64,000 nucleotides of DNA from Arthrobacter roseus (GCF_016907875.1 NZ_JAFBCU010000001.1:930001-994000); one strand, 5' to 3'; counted from the first letter of the stretch, positions 27,128-37,269 are shown. Program-made: numbers and translations. The notes: a model not told the origin generated them from the sequence alone.

Positions 27128-28696
27128 ATGTCCTTAGGATCACTCGCACCCCTGGCCAATCCGGCCGACCAAGTTGGTTGGCTATCCGCTCTTGAAGACG
27201 GCATCGACGCCGTCTTCAAACCGATCACGGAAGTATTCTCGACAATAGTCTTTTTCCCCATCACCATTGGGGAGATCTCGTTCCCGTTCGTGGTGGCCTG
27301 GCTCATCGCAGCTGCCGTCATCTTTACCATCTACTTCGGTTTCATCCAGTTCCGTGGCCTCGGGGTCGCCCTGGACGTTGTCCGCGGAAAGTTCTCAAAA
27401 CCCTCCGACCCCGGAGAGGTACCCCATTTTCAGGCGCTGACTTCAGCGCTGTCCGGAACAGTCGGTCTCGGCAACATTGCCGGTGTCGGTGCATCCATGG
27501 CCCTCGGCGGCCCGGGGGCAACGTTCTGGATGATCCTCGCCGGTCTCCTCGGCATGTGTACCAAATTCGCGGAATGCACCCTCGGTGTGAAATACCGTGA
27601 GATCCACGCAGACGGAACTGTCACAGGTGGCCCGTTCAAGTACCTGCCCGTAGCGTTCAGCAAGTTCGGTAAGTGGCCCGCAAAAATTTTGACCGGGATC
27701 TTCGCTGCAGCCATTTTGTTCTTCGGCGTTGCCGGCGGCAATATGTTCCAGGCCAACCAGACGTTTGCACAGATTCAGAACGTCACGGGCGGCGAGGACG
27801 GCTTCCTCGGAAGCGTCGGCGCCGCGTTCATTTTCGGTATCGTTCTGGCCGCACTCGTTGCGGCAGTAATTCTCGGTGGGATGAAGTCCATCGGCGCTAC
27901 CACCTCAAAGCTGGTGCCCTCCATGGCCATCGTTTACGTGCTCGCCTGTCTTGTGGTCATCCTGACCAACCTCAGCAACGTTCCGGATGCATTCGCCTCC
28001 ATTATCAACGGCGCATTCAGCCCCGAAGGTATGGCCGGTGGTGTCATCGGCGTCATGATCGTTGGGTTCCAGCGGGCCGCGTTCTCCAATGAGGCCGGTC
28101 TTGGTTCGGCTCCGATTGCCCACTCCACCGTCAAGACGCGCCGCCCGGTGTCGGAGGGCTTCGTGGCGTTGTTCGAACCGCTGGTGGACACCGTGTTGAT
28201 CTGTACCATGACGGCATTGACCATCATCATCGCAGGAGCTCCCAGCTTCGGCGAAGGAATGGCTCAGGTTCAGGCTGGCGGGGCGACTCCCGACGGCGTG
28301 ACGCTCACTTCGGATGCGTTTGAAACGGTTATTCCGTGGTTCCCGATCGTCTTGGCCATCGCGGTTGCGCTCTTTGCCTTCTCCACACTGATCACCTGGT
28401 CCTATTACGGCCTCAAAGCCTGGGGCTACCTGTTCGGCGAGAGCAAGGTCTCCGAGATCATTTACAAGTGCGTCTTCCTGTTCTTCACCGTTGCAGGTTG
28501 TGTGCTGACCTTCGGTCAGGTTCTCACGTTCGCAGACGCCGCACTGTTTGTCTGTGCATTCGTGAACCTGCTCGGTGTGTACATGCTGCTGCCGGTCATC
28601 AAGAAGGAAATGAAGGAGTACCTGGCAGACCGCAAGAGCGGAAAGCTATACGACCTCGGCGAGGAAGAGTCAGAGCTCGCCGAAACCAACCGTTAG
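27128..28696 (+). CDS. Sodium:alanine symporter (AGCS family)
   Basis: A 522-residue membrane transporter with about 11 helices and the AGCS signatures: GTVGLGNIAGVGASMALGG (the family's G-x-G-N-I-x-G motif), GPGATFWMILAGLLGMCTKF, GPFKYLP, and SNEAGLGSAPIAHS. It imports alanine or glycine with sodium. ATG 27128 is chosen; no clear ribosome site is present. A strong terminator follows, so it is a single-gene unit. Confidence 0.92.
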   Translation: MSLGSLAPLANPADQVGWLSALEDGIDAVFKPITEVFSTIVFFPITIGEISFPFVVAWLIAAAVIFTIYFGFIQFRGLGVALDVVRGKFSKPSDPGEVPHFQALTSALSGTVGLGNIAGVGASMALGGPGATFWMILAGLLGMCTKFAECTLGVKYREIHADGTVTGGPFKYLPVAFSKFGKWPAKILTGIFAAAILFFGVAGGNMFQANQTFAQIQNVTGGEDGFLGSVGAAFIFGIVLAALVAAVILGGMKSIGATTSKLVPSMAIVYVLACLVVILTNLSNVPDAFASIINGAFSPEGMAGGVIGVMIVGFQRAAFSNEAGLGSAPIAHSTVKTRRPVSEGFVALFEPLVDTVLICTMTALTIIIAGAPSFGEGMAQVQAGGATPDGVTLTSDAFETVIPWFPIVLAIAVALFAFSTLITWSYYGLKAWGYLFGESKVSEIIYKCVFLFFTVAGCVLTFGQVLTFADAALFVCAFVNLLGVYMLLPVIKKEMKEYLADRKSGKLYDLGEEESELAETNR

Positions 28697-28726
28697 TTCC
28701 ATCGCTTCATTACATCGCATCGGGAA

Positions 28727-28767
28727 GGAAGCCCGCCGGGACCATGGTCCAGGCGGGCTTCCGCTTT
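28727..28767 (+). terminator. Terminator of the alanine symporter gene
   Basis: An 11-bp perfect stem (28727-28737 with 28752-28762) whose loop contains a further 12-bp palindrome, so the arms extend almost continuously; followed by gcttt. Confidence 0.8.
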
Positions 28768-28824
28768 AAGCGATGGGGCCTTCGGGCGTGGATGTCAGTG
28801 CCACGCCCTACACTGGAAACCACC

Positions 28825-31266
28825 ATGGATATGCTGTTTGACCCCTATGAATCCGCCCCCGCTACCCGCCGCTCCGCCCTGCAGGAACGTGAGACTGACG
28901 CAGGCAGTGCCGGCGTGGGCCCCGTTAATGACGTCCCGACTACGCTGCTGCCTGAGGAGTTGCTGGCGGGGCTGAATCCGCAACAGGAGGCCGCCGTGCA
29001 GCACAGCGGCTCACCCCTGCTGATTGTTGCTGGCGCAGGATCCGGCAAAACCCGTGTGCTCAGTCACCGGATTGCCTACCTGTTGGCTACCCGGCGTGCT
29101 CATCCCGGGCAGATCCTTGCTATCACGTTCACCAATAAGGCCGCGGCGGAAATGCGCGAGCGGATTGAGGCGCTGGTTGGTGATGCAGCGAAGCGCATGT
29201 GGATTTCCACCTTCCACTCATCGTGTGTGCGGATCCTGCGGCGGGAAGCACAGAACGTGGGGATGCGCTCTAATTTCTCGATCTATGACTCCGCGGACAC
29301 GTTGCGGCTCATCACGCTCGTTGCCAAGGGACTGGACCTGGATCCCAAGCGCTTTGCACCAAAGATGATCCAGCACAAAATCTCCGCCCTGAAGAATGAG
29401 CTGATCGACGACGAATCATTTGCTTCTACGGCTAACCATTCGGATCCGATTGAGCAGGCGGTCGCTCAGGTCTACTCCGGGTACACGCAGCGCATGCGTC
29501 AGGCCAACGCCATGGACTTCGATGACCTGATTGCACAGACCGTCTTCATGTTCCGTGCGTTCCCGGGAGTGGCGGACTATTATCGACGCCGGTTCCGCCA
29601 TGTGCTGGTGGATGAATATCAGGACACCAACCATGCCCAGTATGCGCTGGTCCGCGCACTTACCGGTGCTGTCGCGGAGAGTGGGGATCCTGAGGCGGAG
29701 CTGACTGTCGTGGGCGATTCTGACCAGAGTATCTACGCATTTCGTGGTGCCGATGTCCGCAACATCGTGGAGTTCGAGAAGGACTACCCAAGGGCTCGCA
29801 CCATCCTGCTGGAACAGAACTACAGGTCCACGCAGACCATTCTCATTGCTGCCAACGCGGTCATTTCGCGCAACCCGGACCGCCCCGACAAGCATTTGTG
29901 GACCGCAGAGGGCAACGGGGAAAAGATCGTCGGCTACGTTGGCGAGAATGAGCACGAAGAAGCCCGCTTCATTGCTGACGAGATCGACCGCTTGCAAGAT
30001 GATGCAAACCTTCGGCCCGGCGACGTCGCTATTTTCTACCGCACCAATGCACAGTCGCGGACCATCGAGGAAATTCTTATGCGGGTGGGCCTGCCATACA
30101 AGGTGGTGGGCGGTACCCGGTTCTACGAGCGCAAGGAAATCAAGGATGCGCTTGCGTACCTGCGCGTGCTGGTGAACAAGGATGACGTTGTGAACCTGCG
30201 GCGCATCCTCAATGAGCCCAAGCGCGGCATCGGCGACCGCGCGGAGGGAGCCGTGGCCGCGCTGGCGGAACGGGAGCGCATCAGCTTCATGGACGCGCTC
30301 CGCAGGGCCGACGAAGCCCCCGGTCTGGCAACCCGCTCACTGAATGCGGTCAACGGCTTCGTGAAGCTGATTGACGACCTCGCAGAGGTTGCAGATGGAT
30401 CGGGTGCCGCTGCAGCGCTGGAAGCCGTTCTGGAGCAAACCGGTTACCTCGAACAACTGCGGCGAAGCGCGGATCCCCAGGATGAGTCCCGGGTGGAGAA
30501 CCTCGCCGAGCTCGTGGCCGTCATCCGTGAATACGTGCGTGATAATCAGGACGGAACGCTGGGAGACTTCCTGGAGCAGGTGGCTCTCGTCGCTGATGCA
30601 GACCAGATCCCGGATATGCCCGAAGGGTCATCAGAGGAGATTGCTGCGGCCGTTGAGGAATCCAGAAGGCAGGGGGTTGTCACCCTGATGACTCTGCATA
30701 CCGCTAAGGGCCTCGAATTTCCTGTTGTCTTCCTGACTGGTCTGGAACAGGGCATCTTCCCGCACCAACGATCCGCCACGGATCCCAAAGAGCTCGCGGA
30801 GGAGCGCAGATTGGCGTACGTGGGCTTGACCCGTGCGCGGCAACGCCTGTACCTGACGCGCTCGGAAGTCCGGAGCATGTGGGGCCAGAGCCAGTACAAC
30901 CCTGCAAGCCAGTTCCTCTCCGAAGTGCCCGAAGCGCTCATCGATTGGAAGCGTGAAGGTACTGAAAAACCATCGTGGGGCGGCGGTACCACCACGAGCC
31001 GATATGGAGGCTCTCACTGGGGCACAGGGTCAGGTGGGGCAGCCCCGGATACAAGTCCGCGCCGCTCCGCCGTCGGGCGTGTTCAACCGCAGAAGGAGGT
31101 CATCTCCGTCAGCGTTGGCGACAAGGTGAACCACACGTCCTTCGGAAATGGAACTGTCATCGGTCTTGAAGGTTCTGGGGACAAGACGGTGGCGAAGGTC
31201 AAGTTCGACATCGGAGACAAGCGGCTGCTGCTACGGTATGCGCCGTTGGTCAAAGTTGATCAGTGA
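28825..31266 (+). CDS. pcrA: ATP-dependent DNA helicase PcrA/UvrD
   Basis: An 813-residue superfamily 1A helicase, moving 3' to 5' and acting in repair and displacement of proteins from DNA. Motifs: Q-motif LNPQQEAAVQH, Walker A GAGSGKT, Ia TFTNKAAAEMR, DEYQDTN, III GDSDQSIYAFRGAD, IV QNYRSTQ, V VTLMTLHTAKGLEFP, VI AYVGLTRARQRLYL. The C-terminus (VSVGDKVNHTSFGNGTVIGL) is the Tudor-like fold that binds RNA polymerase in PcrA. An N-terminal 45-residue extension is typical of Actinobacteria. ATG 28825 has GGAAAC upstream. Confidence 0.95.
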   Translation: MDMLFDPYESAPATRRSALQERETDAGSAGVGPVNDVPTTLLPEELLAGLNPQQEAAVQHSGSPLLIVAGAGSGKTRVLSHRIAYLLATRRAHPGQILAITFTNKAAAEMRERIEALVGDAAKRMWISTFHSSCVRILRREAQNVGMRSNFSIYDSADTLRLITLVAKGLDLDPKRFAPKMIQHKISALKNELIDDESFASTANHSDPIEQAVAQVYSGYTQRMRQANAMDFDDLIAQTVFMFRAFPGVADYYRRRFRHVLVDEYQDTNHAQYALVRALTGAVAESGDPEAELTVVGDSDQSIYAFRGADVRNIVEFEKDYPRARTILLEQNYRSTQTILIAANAVISRNPDRPDKHLWTAEGNGEKIVGYVGENEHEEARFIADEIDRLQDDANLRPGDVAIFYRTNAQSRTIEEILMRVGLPYKVVGGTRFYERKEIKDALAYLRVLVNKDDVVNLRRILNEPKRGIGDRAEGAVAALAERERISFMDALRRADEAPGLATRSLNAVNGFVKLIDDLAEVADGSGAAAALEAVLEQTGYLEQLRRSADPQDESRVENLAELVAVIREYVRDNQDGTLGDFLEQVALVADADQIPDMPEGSSEEIAAAVEESRRQGVVTLMTLHTAKGLEFPVVFLTGLEQGIFPHQRSATDPKELAEERRLAYVGLTRARQRLYLTRSEVRSMWGQSQYNPASQFLSEVPEALIDWKREGTEKPSWGGGTTTSRYGGSHWGTGSGGAAPDTSPRRSAVGRVQPQKEVISVSVGDKVNHTSFGNGTVIGLEGSGDKTVAKVKFDIGDKRLLLRYAPLVKVDQ

Positions 31267-31302
31267 CTTAGCCGGTTCGCGGCGAAAGCTTGGGGGAGAA
31301 CG

Positions 31303-32001
31303 TTGAAGGCCAGGGCGCGCATGCACGCGGATCGAATCAGGCCCATTCTCGTGTTGGCGTGCCTGCTGCTGGCTATGCTCACCGGGTGTGTCCAAGTGCC
31401 AACGGGAAATGCCTCACCCACCAGCCAGAGCCCTGAGCAGTCACCCAAGGAGCAACTTCTTTCCATGAAAGAGGTTGATTACGAATCACTATCCGCGGAT
31501 CAGGATGCACTCCCGCTGGCGTTCCTCTCCATGGACCGTAATGCCTACTGCGTCATCGGGCCCAAACAGGGCGGGGTGTTGCAGAACCCCGTTGATCCAC
31601 TGATGGGTTCAGGGGAAAAGGACGACACCAAACTTGAGGTCGCGGCGGTCTACTGTGAGTTCGCAACCTATCCCGAGCCCGCGGAAATTGCCGATGACTG
31701 CAACGGGACGAACCTGGGTTTCAAGGGCGGAACCATGATGCTGACCGCCAAGGATGCTACGTACGGAGGCTGCCGGGTAGGAGTGACGGTGATGGAATCA
31801 GAATTCGGTCCTGGCGCAACACCCTCTGATGGGCCCGTGGCTTCCCTGCCGCTCCTGCGTCAAGGGAATGCCGTGGAAGCTGGCGGGTACCGTTGCGGTG
31901 ATAACGGTGCGGGCATGATCTGCATGGAGCTCGACAGCGGACTCGGTTTTCACGTTTCCGGGGACGAGTACATAATCTTTGGCAAAGCGCCTACCAAATA
32001 A
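31303..32001 (+). CDS. Putative secreted lipoprotein
   Basis: A 232-residue protein with a lipoprotein signal peptide (RIRPILVLACLLLAMLTGC, lipobox LTGC), a Ser/Pro linker, then a globular region with six cysteines (YCVIG, VYCEFA, DDCNGT, GGCRVG, YRCGDN, MICMEL) that could form three disulfides. No family is recognised. TTG 31303 is preferred because GGGGGAG lies 4 nt upstream; ATG 31321 would lack a site. It follows pcrA after 36 nt. Confidence 0.75.
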   Translation: MKARARMHADRIRPILVLACLLLAMLTGCVQVPTGNASPTSQSPEQSPKEQLLSMKEVDYESLSADQDALPLAFLSMDRNAYCVIGPKQGGVLQNPVDPLMGSGEKDDTKLEVAAVYCEFATYPEPAEIADDCNGTNLGFKGGTMMLTAKDATYGGCRVGVTVMESEFGPGATPSDGPVASLPLLRQGNAVEAGGYRCGDNGAGMICMELDSGLGFHVSGDEYIIFGKAPTK

Positions 32002-32139
32002 AGTGTCATTTCTACAACCGATAGAAGAAGTGGGTGGTGTGTGCTTCATCACTAAAGCGGTAGTCTGGGGACGGCCCCAGACGCCAAGGGACTAATGTTC
32101 GGTAAGTAAACCTACTTCGACGTAGAAGGACGCAAGCCC

Positions 32140-33300
32140 GTGGACCTGTTTGAATATCAGGCGCGCGATTTGTTCGAGGCGCACGGAGTACCCGTGCTTG
32201 CCGGCATCGTGGCGCACACACCCGAAGAAGCAAAAGCAGCAGCCGAAAAGATTGGCGGCGTAGTTGTCGTCAAGGCCCAGGTGAAGGTCGGAGGCCGCGG
32301 TAAAGCTGGCGGTGTGAAGGTCGCAAAGACACCTGATGAGGCCTTTGAGCACGCGTCAAACATCCTCGGAATGGATATCAAAGGCCATACCGTCAACACC
32401 ATCATGATCGCCCAGGGCGCAGACATCGCTGAGGAGTACTACTTCTCCGTGCTGCTGGACCGGGCAAATCGTAATTACCTCGCCATGTGCTCTGTTGAAG
32501 GCGGCGTGGAAATCGAAGTGCTCGCTGTCGAACGTCCGGACGCGTTGGCCAAGGTAGCCATTGACCCCGCTGTGGGGATTGACCGGGCCAAGGCCGATGA
32601 AATCGTTGCAGAAGCCGGTTTCGCCGAGGAGCTGCGCGACGACGTCGCCAAGGCAATTCTGAAGCTGTGGGATGTCTTCACCAAGGAAGACGCCACGCTC
32701 GTTGAGGTCAACCCGCTCGTCAAGACCGGATCCGGTGAAATCCTTGCCCTCGACGGCAAGGTATCCCTGGATGAGAATGCTGAGTTCCGTCAGGAAGGCC
32801 ACGCGGCCCTTGAGGACAAGGACGCCACGGACCCGCTCGAAGCGAAGGCAAAGGCTGCAGGCCTGAACTACGTGAAGCTCGACGGCGAGGTTGGTGTCAT
32901 CGGAAACGGTGCCGGTCTGGTCATGTCCACGCTCGACGTCGTCGCCTATGCCGGTGAAGCACACGGGGGCGTGAAGCCAGCCAACTTCCTGGACATCGGC
33001 GGTGGAGCCTCGGCTGAGGTCATGTCGGCAGGTCTGGACGTCATCCTGAACGACGACCAGGTCAAGTCCGTCTTCGTCAACGTCTTCGGCGGCATCACCG
33101 CATGCGACGCTGTGGCAACGGGAATCGTCAAGGCGCTTGAAATCTTGGGCGACGAAGCCGACAAGCCCCTGGTTGTCCGCCTCGACGGCAACAACGTGGA
33201 GGAAGGCCGTCGGATCCTTGCTGCAGCAAATCACCCGTTGGTAACTCTTGCCACCACCATGGACGAAGGCGCCAACAAGGCTGCCGAGCTGGCCGCGTAG
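32140..33300 (+). CDS. sucC: Succinyl-CoA synthetase beta subunit
   Basis: A 386-residue ATP-grasp subunit starting [19 protein letters not shown]. It contains [38 protein letters not shown] and the C-terminal ligase domain with [17 protein letters not shown]. With SucD it makes succinate, nucleoside triphosphate and CoA from succinyl-CoA in the TCA cycle. GTG 32140 has AGAAGGA 9 nt upstream. It is 18 nt before sucD. Confidence 0.97.
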   Translation: MDLFEYQARDLFEAHGVPVLAGIVAHTPEEAKAAAEKIGGVVVVKAQVKVGGRGKAGGVKVAKTPDEAFEHASNILGMDIKGHTVNTIMIAQGADIAEEYYFSVLLDRANRNYLAMCSVEGGVEIEVLAVERPDALAKVAIDPAVGIDRAKADEIVAEAGFAEELRDDVAKAILKLWDVFTKEDATLVEVNPLVKTGSGEILALDGKVSLDENAEFRQEGHAALEDKDATDPLEAKAKAAGLNYVKLDGEVGVIGNGAGLVMSTLDVVAYAGEAHGGVKPANFLDIGGGASAEVMSAGLDVILNDDQVKSVFVNVFGGITACDAVATGIVKALEILGDEADKPLVVRLDGNNVEEGRRILAAANHPLVTLATTMDEGANKAAELAA

Positions 33301-33318
33301 AAAGTAAAGGTTTCGAGA

Positions 33319-34221
33319 ATGTCTATCTATCTCAACAAAGACTCCAAGGTGATTGTCCAGGGCATCACCGGGGGCGAAGGCACCAAGCACACTGCGCTGA
33401 TGCTCAAGGCCGGCACCCAAGTTGTTGGTGGCGTTAACGCCCGCAAGGCCGGAACCGAAGTGACCCACGGTGACGTGACGCTGCCGGTTTTCGGTACGGT
33501 CAGCGAGGCCATCGAAAAGACGTCCGCGGATGTCTCAATCGTTTTTGTGCCGCCAGCCTTCACCAAGGACGCGGTCATGGAGGCCATCGACGCAGGTATC
33601 GGCCTTATCGTGGTCATCACCGAGGGCGTACCCGTCCAGGATTCCGCTGAGTTCTGGGCCCACGCCCAGTCCAAGAAGGACGCCAACGGCAAGCAGGTTA
33701 GTCGTATTATCGGTCCAAACTGCCCCGGCATCATTACCCCCGGCGAAGCACTCGTTGGCATCACGCCCAACAACATCACTGGCAAAGGCGGCGTCGGTCT
33801 GGTTTCCAAGTCCGGCACCTTGACCTACCAGATGATGTACGAACTGCGCGATCTCGGATTCTCCACGGCCATCGGTATTGGTGGTGACCCGGTCATCGGG
33901 ACCACTCACATCGACGCCCTGGAAGCTTTTGAAGCTGACCCGGAGACCAAGGCAATTGTGATGATCGGTGAAATTGGCGGCGACGCCGAAGAGCGTGCCG
34001 CCGAGTTCATCAAGGCCAACGTCACCAAGCCTGTTGTTGGCTACGTTGCCGGGTTCACCGCTCCGGAGGGCAAAACCATGGGCCACGCAGGTGCCATCGT
34101 TTCGGGCTCTGCTGGAACGGCCCAGGCCAAGAAGGAAGCTCTCGAAGCTGCCGGTGTGAAGGTTGGCAAGACGCCGTCCGAGACAGCGCAGCTGCTGCGG
34201 GACATCTACGCAACCCTCTAA
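33319..34221 (+). CDS. sucD: Succinyl-CoA synthetase alpha subunit
   Basis: A 300-residue subunit with the CoA-binding Rossmann domain ([20 protein letters not shown]), [14 protein letters not shown], and the phosphohistidine in [18 protein letters not shown]. Partner of SucC in the same operon; a strong terminator follows at 34241. Confidence 0.97.
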   Translation: MSIYLNKDSKVIVQGITGGEGTKHTALMLKAGTQVVGGVNARKAGTEVTHGDVTLPVFGTVSEAIEKTSADVSIVFVPPAFTKDAVMEAIDAGIGLIVVITEGVPVQDSAEFWAHAQSKKDANGKQVSRIIGPNCPGIITPGEALVGITPNNITGKGGVGLVSKSGTLTYQMMYELRDLGFSTAIGIGGDPVIGTTHIDALEAFEADPETKAIVMIGEIGGDAEERAAEFIKANVTKPVVGYVAGFTAPEGKTMGHAGAIVSGSAGTAQAKKEALEAAGVKVGKTPSETAQLLRDIYATL

Positions 34222-34240
34222 ATTCGCTGTTGCATGCACT

Positions 34241-34272
34241 GTGCCCGCTGAGTCCAATGACTCCGCGGGCAC
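34241..34272. terminator. Bidirectional terminator between sucD and VIT1 gene
   Basis: GTGCCCGC...GCGGGCAC with an inner GAGTC/GACTC continues the stem to about 13 bp around loop caat (34241-34272). It lies between two convergent genes and can serve both. Confidence 0.75.
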
Positions 34273-34300
34273 GGTTGTTCCTGGGAACTAAAGGCGGGGA

Positions 34301-35416
34301 TCAAGCAATGACGCCGCCAAAGAGTAAGCCCAGAAGATAAGTTGCTGCCGCTGCGCCGAGCCCAATAGCGAGCTGGCGCAATCCGCGCTTCATCGGGGAT
34401 GCGCCCGAGAGAAGCCCTACAACCCCACCAGTGCCCAAGAGTGCCAGACCGACCAGAACGCATGAGACGGTAACCGCAGCCAGGCCAGACATACCGAAAA
34501 TATAGGGTAAGACGGGAATGATGGCGCCGGAAGCGAAGAAGCAGAAGCTCGCCGCAGCTGCTCCTATCCCGGTGCCCACTGCCTCGTGGTCATCGCCCTC
34601 GTCCAACTGATCTGGACGGAGCGACAGGCTGGGGTCGCAGTCGCAGTTGTGGACCCCCATGCGTTCGGCAGCTCTGTGCTCAGCATTCTCAAGCGACATC
34701 CCACGTGCCCGGTAAACCAACACCAGCTCATTCGCCTCGATGTCCAGTGACTTCGCGGCGGACAGGGTGATCTGCGTGGGCTTCGATGCGCTAAGCAGCT
34801 CGCGTTGTGAACCGACCGACACGTACTCACCGGCGGCCATCGACAGCGCTCCGGCCAAGAGCCCAGCGAAGCCGCTGAAAAGGATGAAGGCGCTCGAGGC
34901 ACCTGTCGCGCCGATACCCATGACCAGCGCGAGGTTACTCACCAGGCCGTCGTTGGCGCCGAACACCGCCGCTCGAAAGTTACCGGACAAGCGGTTGCGC
35001 CCCCGCGTTGCCAGTGCACGGACTACCTCCTCGTGAATTTTCTCATCTGCAGCCATACCGGCCGTGGCATCCGCGTCCTTGGTGTACGGAGAGTCACTCT
35101 CCGCCCGCTGGGCCAGAGCGAGGACAAAAACAAAACCGAAATGACGGGCTAGGAACCGCAGCACGACCCGGCGCTGTGAGGGCCGGTGTCGTCCCGGCCC
35201 GTGCTCACCCAACAACTGACGCCAATGGTCTTCGTGGCGTCCTTCCGCGTCCGCCAGCGCTAGAAGAATGTCTCGCTCCTCGCCCTGACGGCGCTGCGCG
35301 AGGTCCCGGTAGAGGGCGGCCTCAGCCTTTTCATCAGCAAGATAACGGCGCCAACGGCTGATCTCGGCTGGTGTTGGATCCCGGCGCTCGTGATCGAGGG
35401 CTGGCATGGGTGGCAC
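34301..35416 (-). CDS. Ferritin-like / VIT1-CCC1 fusion metal transporter
   Basis: A 371-residue protein with two parts. Residues 15-140 are a ferritin-like (rubrerythrin) helical domain with repeated acidic-His motifs (DEKAEAALYRDL, DAEGRHEDHW, ADEKIHEEVV) that can hold a di-iron site. Residues 145-371 are a VIT1/CCC1 domain (FRAAVFGANDGLVSNLALVMG, MAAGEYVSVGSQREL) with five helices. This is the layout of membrane-bound ferritin MbfA, an iron exporter in Alphaproteobacteria, or of manganese carriers. GTG 35416 has AGGAG 6 nt upstream. Confidence 0.88.
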   Translation of the reverse strand: MPPMPALDHERRDPTPAEISRWRRYLADEKAEAALYRDLAQRRQGEERDILLALADAEGRHEDHWRQLLGEHGPGRHRPSQRRVVLRFLARHFGFVFVLALAQRAESDSPYTKDADATAGMAADEKIHEEVVRALATRGRNRLSGNFRAAVFGANDGLVSNLALVMGIGATGASSAFILFSGFAGLLAGALSMAAGEYVSVGSQRELLSASKPTQITLSAAKSLDIEANELVLVYRARGMSLENAEHRAAERMGVHNCDCDPSLSLRPDQLDEGDDHEAVGTGIGAAAASFCFFASGAIIPVLPYIFGMSGLAAVTVSCVLVGLALLGTGGVVGLLSGASPMKRGLRQLAIGLGAAAATYLLGLLFGGVIA

Positions 35417-35495
35417 AGATAACTCCTGAGTTTGACGAGGATGATCAATTCTACCAACCGGCCGGGTCCCTCTGAATTTTGTGGAACCGAACCGC

Positions 35496-35501
35496 TAGAG
35501 T
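35496..35501 (+). promoter_or_regulatory. -10 box of a leaderless promoter (AI-2E permease)
   Basis: TAGAGT ends 7 nt before GTG 35509, with no ribosome site between. This supports a leaderless transcript and decides the start. Confidence 0.5.
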
Positions 35502-35508
35502 CAGACAA

Positions 35509-36723
35509 GTGAGTAAAGATGAAATTCGCATCGGCGAACCCGTCCTGGAAAAGTCCCCCGCAGAGGGCAGAAGCACGAGCTCCATGTGGGGCGACAGCCT
35601 GGGCAAGGCGGGTCTGCGCTCTGCCCAGATCCTCCTGATCCTCTCCGTCGCGGTCATCTCGATCTACGGGCTGCTACAAGTCAAACTCGTGGTCATCCCA
35701 CTGCTGCTTGCCCTGATCCTCGCAGCCGCCATCGGACCAGTGGTGCAGTGGCTGCATAGCAAGGGATGGCCCAGCGCGCTGGCAACCGGAACGTCGTTCC
35801 TCCTGCTGTTGGCAGTATTCGGTGGCGTAGTCGCTGGCATTGTCGTTGCCATCCGGAGCGAAATGGACACTCTTGTCTCTCAAGCGGTCGAGGGCTTCGA
35901 CCAGCTCGTGGCATTCGCTCAGAACGGCCCCATACCCCTTGACAGCACGGCGATTGAAGACGCCAAGAACGCGGCTGTCGACTTCTTGACCAGCAGCACG
36001 GTGGGGAACACCGCCCTGGCCGGACTGTCCGTGGCCACCAGCATCATCACAGGGTTTCTACTCATGGCAGTGGTGCTGTTTTTCTTTTTGAAAGACGGCG
36101 AGAAGATCTGGGGCTTCTTCCTCCGCCTGTTCAAGGGCGCGCAGCAGGACAAAGCGCGGGTAGCAGGCTATCGAACCATGGAAGTCCTCGGTGGTTACGT
36201 TCGTGGAACAGCCCTGATTGCTCTTGTGGACGCCGTCTTCATCGGTGGTGCCCTCTTCTTCCTTGGGGTACCGCTAGCGTTGCCGTTGGCGGTCATCGTT
36301 TTTGTCAGTGCTTTCATCCCCATCGTCGGCGCGACGGTGGCCAGCGTGCTCGCAGCACTGGTGGCGCTCGTGGCCAACGGACCGTTCGTGGCGCTGATGG
36401 TCATCATCGTGGCTATCGTTGTGAACCAGTTGGAGGGAAACCTTCTTCAGCCCGTGGTCATGGGTAAGTCACTGAGTATTCATGCATTGGTTATTCTGCT
36501 AGCACTGACCGCGGGAACCATCCTGGCCGGAATTATCGGCGCCATCCTGGCGGTGCCGATCACCGCCGTCGCTTGGGCCGTGATCAAGGTGTGGACTGGC
36601 GAAGATGAGGGCACACCGGAAGTCCGCGGCAAGACGAAAAAGTTCACGGACTCTGACGACAGCAGCGACGGAGGCATCAAGGCAGCGGCGAAATTCGCCG
36701 AAGCCGAGGTGCACCAGAGCTAA
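35509..36723 (+). CDS. AI-2E family permease
   Basis: A 404-residue membrane protein with seven to eight helices, of the AI-2E/TqsA/PerM family (PF01594): LVVIPLLLALILAAAIGPVVQ, LKDGEKIWGFF, ALIALVDAVFIGGALFFLGVP, NQLEGNLLQPVVMGKSLSIH. Family members export AI-2 or exchange ions; none of these roles can be read from sequence. The C-terminus is acidic and charged (SDDSSDGGIKAAAK). GTG 35509 is leaderless. Confidence 0.87.
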   Translation: MSKDEIRIGEPVLEKSPAEGRSTSSMWGDSLGKAGLRSAQILLILSVAVISIYGLLQVKLVVIPLLLALILAAAIGPVVQWLHSKGWPSALATGTSFLLLLAVFGGVVAGIVVAIRSEMDTLVSQAVEGFDQLVAFAQNGPIPLDSTAIEDAKNAAVDFLTSSTVGNTALAGLSVATSIITGFLLMAVVLFFFLKDGEKIWGFFLRLFKGAQQDKARVAGYRTMEVLGGYVRGTALIALVDAVFIGGALFFLGVPLALPLAVIVFVSAFIPIVGATVASVLAALVALVANGPFVALMVIIVAIVVNQLEGNLLQPVVMGKSLSIHALVILLALTAGTILAGIIGAILAVPITAVAWAVIKVWTGEDEGTPEVRGKTKKFTDSDDSSDGGIKAAAKFAEAEVHQS

Positions 36724-37039
36724 CGCCCTCTTTCTGTTCAGGCTGACTGCAGGAAAAGCGTGTAGGACGGCCAGCATAGGAGCCAGACGCAGCTACGGTG
36801 ACAACTAACTCGGCCCGATCATGAATCCAGACGGTGGGTCGCACAGCACAGCTCAGGGTGTGGGCAAGATGCTCAGGATCTGCTACCAACCAACTTTGCC
36901 AATTGCCTCCCGCTGTGAAGCTGACCGTGCCGCGGCTCAGGTCCACAACAGGCAGCACCGGAACAGAGTGTGTGGATGGGGCAGGTAACCGGGCGCCTGC
37001 AGGGGCCGTCGTCGAACTGGTCAGGGTGGGAGCGAACAT
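36677..37039 (-). CDS. Hypothetical small protein
   Basis: A 120-residue frame, start ATG 37039 with GGAAGG 8 nt upstream and codon choice resembling neighbouring genes. It contains VLPVVDLSRGTVSFTAGGNW and AVRPTVWIHDRAELVVTV but matches no family I know. It overlaps the 3' end of the AI-2E gene by 47 bp. It fills an otherwise 550-bp gap, which is the main reason to keep it. Confidence 0.45.
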   Translation of the reverse strand: MFAPTLTSSTTAPAGARLPAPSTHSVPVLPVVDLSRGTVSFTAGGNWQSWLVADPEHLAHTLSCAVRPTVWIHDRAELVVTVAASGSYAGRPTRFSCSQPEQKEGVSSGAPRLRRISPLP

Positions 37040-37269
37040 GTCGCGGGCCTTCCGATTGCTCTTGCCCGCACCAGTGAATTGAAGTGCAGGCCGCTTCCTC
37101 ATCCGAACCACCCGTAAGCATGGGGTTGGTGCGCGGCCAGTCGGAGCTTGGCGCCGCATCTCTTGAAGCTTCCTTTACCCTACCGTCATCCGATTCCGAG
37201 TGCACAGGCCCGGGGCCGTCGCGGGTATGCTCGGAAAACAGTCAGTCGAAGTGCCGGAAAGGGGAATTG

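Noticed and set aside
32356-33468. A 370-codon open frame antisense to sucC and sucD
   Set aside because: It mirrors the codon structure of a strongly conserved gene on the other strand and has no family match or ribosome site.
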